This document shows positions 4,921-5,042 of a DNA stretch of 5,042 nt, in pieces (position 1 is the first letter of the stretch; every line of letters begins with the position of its first letter). The notes beneath the pieces are model-generated. The model was not told the DNA's origin. It ran no database searches and worked only from the letters and a program-made list of their open reading frames with translations. The position numbers were made by a program, and so were the translations under genes. The stretch lies in the NCBI GenBank assembly GCA_030671905.1, contig DAOVHK010000108.1, forward strand, positions 1 through 5,042, in the 5' to 3' direction. This DNA comes from Clostridia bacterium (GTDB lineage: Bacteria; UBA6262; WVXT01).

Positions 4921-5042
4921 ATGGCCAAGGAGAAATTTGTACGAACTAAGCCACATGTAAATGTGGGCACAATTGGACATGTAGACCACGGGAAGACGAC
5001 ACTCACTGCGGCGATTCTTCTCTGTTTATCGAAGGCGGGGAA
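4921..5042 (+). CDS. tuf: Elongation factor Tu, N-terminal part; 3' end outside window
   Basis: EF-Tu is the GTPase that delivers aminoacyl-tRNA to the ribosomal A site. Only 40 codons plus two bases are visible, running off the window edge without a stop. The N-terminus MAKEKFVRTKPHVNVGTIG is diagnostic, and the G1 P-loop GHVDHGKT lies at residues 19-26 with K25 and T26 as the GTP-phosphate and magnesium contacts. TLTAAI follows as in other EF-Tu; residues 33-40 (LLCLSKAG) are in the region that varies between lineages. A strong ribosome binding site AGGAGG (4910-4915) is 5 bases from ATG 4921. No separate promoter is visible in the 34-base gap after tRNA-Thr, so transcription probably comes from the promoter at 4403-4431. 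Confidence 0.97.
   Translation, partial: MAKEKFVRTKPHVNVGTIGHVDHGKTTLTAAILLCLSKAG

Noticed and set aside
1..5042. CRISPR array, toxin-antitoxin, phage or transposase genes, or an undescribed system
   Set aside because: No repeat-spacer pattern, integrase or transposase is seen, and all reading frames are accounted for by housekeeping genes. The PIN domain gene is the membrane YacL type with no antitoxin partner.

Overview
This window is a compact bacterial housekeeping segment, all on the + strand. The composition is moderately AT-rich. Two genes start with TTG, and good Shine-Dalgarno sequences precede most of them. The order is radA (3' part) - yacL-type PIN/TRAM gene - ispD - ispF - cysS - four tRNA genes (Thr-TGT, Tyr-GTA, Gly-TCC, Thr-GGT) - tuf (5' part). 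Every gene belongs to a well-known family and I see no novel protein system. The host is probably an uncultured bacterium. Gene order resembles the Firmicutes radA-disA-yacL-ispD-ispF-gltX-cysE-cysS cluster, but disA, gltX and cysE are absent. The two intergenic palindromes are of kinds I associate with environmental or candidate-phylum genomes such as Omnitrophota. That assignment is only a guess.

Bases 1-588 encode the C-terminal Lon-like part of RadA. A short spacer follows with a terminator-like hairpin (625-648). Bases 699-1682 encode a membrane-anchored PIN-TRAM protein. Bases 1713-2405 (IspD) and 2490-2963 (IspF) give the third and fifth enzymes of the MEP isoprenoid pathway. They are separated by a GC-rich palindromic repeat (2448-2482) whose 3' tail seems to provide the ispF ribosome binding site. 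cysS (2973-4406) follows ispF after 9 bases.

A sigma70 promoter with perfect consensus hexamers and 17-base spacing begins in the last codons of cysS. Its -35 box contains the cysS stop codon. It should drive the tRNA cluster and, by read-through, tuf. The tRNA order and anticodons are the same as in the E. coli thrU-tyrU-glyT-thrT-tufB operon, so this is an old translation-supply unit.

The points most worth a second look lie between genes: the repeat-derived ribosome binding site, the promoter embedded in the cysS end, the lack of an encoded CCA on tRNA-Tyr only, and a 7-bp alternative hairpin that would capture the 3' end of tRNA-Gly. No stretch over 300 bases lacks a gene.
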